64,000 nucleotides of DNA from Sitta carolinensis. Taxonomy: Eukaryota > Chordata > Aves > Passeriformes > Sittidae. The DNA is taken from assembly GCA_032173965.1 (NCBI GenBank), contig CM063284.1, positions 62,494,863 through 62,558,862 on the forward strand, read 5' to 3'. This document shows, piece by piece, positions 63,001 through 64,000 of this stretch (its first letter is position 1; each line of letters starts with the position of its first letter). The position numbers were made by a program, and so were the translations under genes. The notes beneath the pieces are model-generated. The model ran no database searches. It was not told the DNA's origin and saw only the letters and a list, made by a program, of their open reading frames with translations.

Positions 63001-63234
63001 TGTTCATACAAGGAAATCTAAAATTGCTGAGTCTGTGTCTTGTGCATACCTGTGTTGCTATCAGCAAAGGCATGAGACAGCAATTCATCTGTTCTAGGGA
63101 TGTTTTCTCGTTTTTTGTGATAGCAAAGGAGAGTGTATTTTCATGATGATTTGATACAAAAGGAGAGGTTATATGTAATTGGATTGAGAATAAGGAGAAA
63201 ACTAATACACTTCTCTTTTCAGTTGATTTCATGA
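49311..63234 (+). CDS. DEK: DEK, chromatin architectural protein (whole coding span)
   Basis: Spliced coding sequence: 49311-49449, 51122-51223, 51695-51804, 53671-53765, 55191-55311, 56368-56550, 58340-58472, 60767-60915, 62196-62264, 63223-63234. All introns are GT-AG, phases are consistent, and the total is 370 codons plus stop (human 375). DEK is an abundant nuclear DNA-binding protein that favours supercoiled and cruciform DNA, alters chromatin topology, chaperones histones (including H3.3) and associates with splicing complexes. Layout seen: acidic tract at residues 31-45, pseudo-SAP plus SAP DNA-binding region at about 81-187 (SAP core 149-183), basic linker with RKAKRTK at 213-219, acidic serine-rich segment 225-250 with CK2-type sites, lysine-rich 251-294, second acidic cluster 295-305, and C-terminal DEK domain 316-370. 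Residues 47-190 are nearly identical to human; the N-terminal 30 residues differ most. Identification is very secure. Confidence 0.97.
49450..51121 (+). other. DEK: DEK intron 2
   Basis: AT-rich intron of about 1.7 kb with no recognised repeat. Short frames at 50481-50826 have no family resemblance. It ends with 'tcttttgcag'. Confidence 0.85.
51122..51223 (+). CDS. DEK: DEK exon 3
   Basis: Residues 47-80, phase 1 on both sides. It contains EKSLIVEGKREKKKV and LTMQVSSLQKEPFTITP, closely matching human DEK. The strong donor CAG|GTAAGC follows. This segment links the acidic tract to the DNA-binding region. Confidence 0.96.
51224..51694 (+). other. DEK: DEK intron 3
   Basis: About 470 bases, AT-rich, with adjoining T and A homopolymers near 51595-51619. 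No other element is seen. It ends with 'ttatttcag'. Confidence 0.85.
51695..51804 (+). CDS. DEK: DEK exon 4 (pseudo-SAP region)
   Basis: Residues 81-117, including GQKLCEIERIQFFLSKKKTD and ELRNLHKLLYNRPGT. This is the first half of the structured DNA-binding module that packs against the SAP motif. The residues are almost unchanged from human. Donor ACT|GTAAGA. Confidence 0.96.
51805..53670 (+). other. DEK: DEK intron 4
   Basis: About 1.9 kb, AT-rich. The notable content is a 46-base poly-T tract at 52999-53044. It ends with 'tctgttccag'. Confidence 0.85.
52999..53044 (+). repeat. 46-base poly-T tract in DEK intron 4
   Basis: Uninterrupted T run on the sense strand. No SINE or CR1 body adjoins it, so it looks like a free-standing homopolymer. 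Its true length is uncertain because such runs are hard to sequence. Confidence 0.95.
53671..53765 (+). CDS. DEK: DEK exon 5
   Basis: Residues 118-148 plus two bases of codon 149. It contains LKKNVGQFSGFPFEKGS and YKKKEEMLKK, part of the pseudo-SAP fold just before the SAP motif. Donor AA|GTAAAG. Confidence 0.96.
53766..55190 (+). other. DEK: DEK intron 5
   Basis: About 1.4 kb. It ends in a long T-rich tract (about 55151-55182) and the acceptor 'ttccctacag'. No mobile element was recognised. Confidence 0.85.
55191..55311 (+). CDS. DEK: DEK exon 6 (SAP / SAF-box motif)
   Basis: Residues 149-189. The SAP core, with FRNAMLKSICEVLDLERSG and VNSELVTRILNFLMHPK, is a helix-turn-helix-like DNA-binding motif found in chromatin and DNA-repair proteins. 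It gives DEK its preference for scaffold-attachment and structured DNA. Phase 2 to phase 0. Donor AAG|GTGAGA. Confidence 0.97.
55312..56367 (+). other. DEK: DEK intron 6
   Basis: About 1.06 kb, AT-rich, no recognised repeat. Acceptor 'tgtctctcag'. Confidence 0.85.
56368..56550 (+). CDS. DEK: DEK exon 7 (basic linker, acidic serine-rich segment)
   Basis: Residues 190-250, phase 0 both ends. The basic half holds a likely nuclear-localisation cluster RKAKRTK (213-219). The second half, from PEILSDESSSEEDE, is an acidic serine-rich stretch with many S-x-x-E/D casein-kinase-2 type sites. In mammals, CK2 phosphorylation of this region lowers DNA binding and promotes multimerisation. Being phase 0-0, the exon could be skipped without a frameshift. 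Confidence 0.95.
56551..58339 (+). other. DEK: DEK intron 7
   Basis: About 1.8 kb, carrying an antisense CR1 fragment at 57118-57415 and a short A run near 57845-57861. Acceptor 'ttcttgtag'. Confidence 0.85.
57118..57415 (-). mobile_element. CR1 LINE 3' fragment, antisense, in DEK intron 7
   Basis: Reads on the + strand 'atcatggaatagttcaggtt', 'ggaaggaacctttttaaagg', 'tggaatgtttccagggatgg' and 'acatctctgggcagcctgtt'. It is the antisense 3' end of CR1, inserted opposite to DEK transcription. Confidence 0.92.
58340..58472 (+). CDS. DEK: DEK exon 8 (lysine-rich linker)
   Basis: Residues 251-294 plus the first base of codon 295. Very lysine-rich (KREKSKKM, KTKKAVKGANVKKADSSTTK). Lysine-rich parts of DEK are acetylated and contribute to the second DNA-binding and multimerisation region. 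Phase 0 to 1. Donor AAAG|GTAAAT. Confidence 0.95.
59105..59690 (+). mobile_element. CR1 LINE fragment, divergent subfamily, in DEK intron 8
   Basis: Sense-oriented and GC-rich relative to the intron. Landmarks include 'gtgtggggccagcggctctg' (59118-59137), 'aggggcaccaaggtggtgag' (59246-59265) and 'tctccagaggtcctttccca' (59638-59657). It differs more from the chicken CR1 3' end than the other copies do, so it likely belongs to another CR1 subfamily. Frames are broken. Confidence 0.8.
59984..60015 (+). repeat. Compound (TA)n(CA)n microsatellite
   Basis: About eight TA units directly followed by about seven CA units. Confidence 0.95.
60767..60915 (+). CDS. DEK: DEK exon 9 (second acidic cluster, start of C-terminal domain)
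   Basis: Residues 295-344. It begins ESESEDSSDDEPLIKKLKK, then PSDEELKETVKNLL and ANLEEVTMKQICKE, the first helices of the C-terminal DEK domain, a winged-helix-like DNA-binding fold. The exon ends 26 residues before the C-terminus. Human residue 349, the last DEK residue in the leukaemic DEK-NUP214 fusion, is also 26 residues from the end of the 375-residue protein, so intron 9 is the counterpart of that breakpoint intron. Confidence 0.96.
60916..62195 (+). other. DEK: DEK intron 9
   Basis: About 1.3 kb, AT-rich, no recognised mobile element. Acceptor with a T9 tract, 'tttttttttag'. Positional equivalent of the human translocation-breakpoint intron. Confidence 0.85.
62196..62264 (+). CDS. 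DEK: DEK exon 10
   Basis: Residues 345-367, phase 0 both ends, 69 bases. VYEKYPSYDLSDRKDFIKKT forms the remaining helices of the C-terminal DEK domain. Donor GAG|GTAAAG. Confidence 0.96.
62265..63222 (+). other. DEK: DEK intron 10
   Basis: About 960 bases with a 23-base poly-A at 62865-62887. Acceptor 'ctcttttcag'. Confidence 0.85.
62865..62887 (+). repeat. Poly-A tract in DEK intron 10
   Basis: Uninterrupted run of 23 A. No retroposed body lies upstream. Confidence 0.9.
63223..63234 (+). CDS. DEK: DEK exon 11 coding part (last three codons and stop)
   Basis: Leu-Ile-Ser then TGA at 63232-63234, giving the ending VKELIS identical to human DEK. The coding part is only nine bases plus stop; the rest of the exon is 3' UTR. 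Confidence 0.93.
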   Translation: MIS

Positions 63235-63505
63235 TCTGATTTGACTGTGGGAAATGAAGATTCACACGTTTATGTTTCCGTGGATTTGAAGATCCGATAG
63301 GCACCAGCAAAAGGAATGTGTCTTACCTTTGTGGTATTTAGTTGGAGCTAATTCTGCTGATCTAATGTTAAGAGTGTTAATGTAAATTGCTTTGTGTGGT
63401 TTTTTTTGTTTTGTTTTTTTTAAAGAGATCTGCATTTGATGCAATTTTTAGTTGAACGTGCTTAAGTTTCTTGCATGGCAATAAATGTTCCCTTTTTATA
63501 GTTTT
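63235..63505 (+). other. DEK: DEK 3' UTR, proximal form (end approximate)
   Basis: Untranslated sequence from the stop to an expected cleavage point 15-25 bases after the AATAAA at 63480. A longer 3' UTR continuing past the window is possible. Confidence 0.6.
63480..63485 (+). terminator. DEK: Polyadenylation signal AATAAA
   Basis: Canonical hexamer 246 bases after the stop, followed by a T/G-rich downstream region ('gttttgtacattttgaattg' at 63501-63520) that fits a downstream cleavage element. Confidence 0.65.
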
Positions 63506-64000
63506 GTACATTTTGAATTGTGTAGTATAACTAGATTCATTAGAGCCATCGTAGCTTTTTAGCGTGGATTACCAGCCTACAGGAGATTCTAAAATCAACT
63601 AAGATGAAAGCTGCTTATCTACATGTATACATGCAGAGACTGGAATATTGCAGTGTTGGTTACAAAGATATTTTGAATACATACTAATTCTGAAAATAAG
63701 AAGAGTTAGTTACATATTAATCTCTTTTATATTCTGATACTTTCTAGAGACACAGAATTATACTGAATCTAGATTACAGTCTTGCATGTGTAGACACTGA
63801 AAGAACTATCACAGCATGGTAACTAATTGGCATATAGATGTTATTTTTGTACTTTTAAAAGGCTTTTTGTTGTGTATATAAAGTTATTTCAAATTTCTTT
63901 TGTGGAAATCAGTTTTTTAATCTTGGTATCTTTGAATTTGTGGCAGGAAATGTCAGTGTGAGGCAGCGCGGCAGTGATATGCAGAAGTTTCCTGAAAATG
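63506..64000. other. Downstream of proximal DEK poly-A site
   Basis: AT-rich, either extended DEK 3' UTR or intergenic. In vertebrates the next gene is KDM1B, tail-to-tail with DEK. I translated both strands of the last 70 bases and saw no recognisable KDM1B coding sequence. Confidence 0.45.

Noticed and set aside
1..64000. Endogenous retrovirus, LTR pairs, CRISPR array or bacterial-type operon
   Set aside because: No paired LTRs, no retroviral gene fragments, no regularly spaced direct repeats and no prokaryotic gene organisation were seen.
63930..64000. Possible start of the KDM1B 3' region at the window end
   Set aside because: Neither strand of the last 70 bases translates to a recognisable KDM1B C-terminus, and the segment is too short to judge.

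Overview
The window is vertebrate nuclear DNA, almost certainly from a bird and probably a passerine. Seven fragments of CR1 (chicken repeat 1) retrotransposons lie on both strands. One SINE at about 38.65 kb has a tRNA-Ile-like head and a CR1-like tail, the architecture of TguSINE1, which is known from zebra finch and other passerines. Background DNA is AT-rich, and three GC/CpG-rich islands stand out sharply.

The only gene I can assign with confidence is DEK, on the + strand. Its promoter island is at about 47.27-48.14 kb. It has an untranslated first exon ending near 47683 and ten coding exons from 49311 to 63234. All exon junctions obey GT-AG, every phase matches, and the joined frame is 370 codons plus stop, against 375 residues for human DEK. 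Domain order is N-terminal acidic tract, pseudo-SAP/SAP DNA-binding region, basic and acidic linkers, and C-terminal DEK domain. A polyadenylation signal sits about 250 bases after the stop.

Region by region: 1-698 is a CR1 fragment. About 0.7-41.8 kb is a long AT-rich stretch with no recognisable protein-coding exon. It holds CR1 copies at 12.4 and 29.7 kb, the SINE at 38.65 kb, several short perfect hairpins, and a small CpG-bearing patch at 4.4-4.7 kb that looks like a minus-strand promoter and first exon. A strong CpG island at 41.83-42.44 kb has a good minus-strand splice donor at its lower edge. By vertebrate synteny it may be the start of a gene divergent from DEK, with RNF144B the expected candidate, but no RNF144B coding exon was found. 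At 46.06-47.12 kb, just upstream of the DEK promoter, lies a diverged inverted duplication. Each arm carries a CR1 tail plus about 100 bases of non-CR1 DNA, and the loop holds another small CpG island. The DEK gene body then runs to the end, with two more CR1 copies and several simple repeats in its introns.

No viral, bacterial or CRISPR-like system is visible. The most notable structural feature is the inverted duplication beside the DEK promoter, whose two arms show unequal CpG decay.
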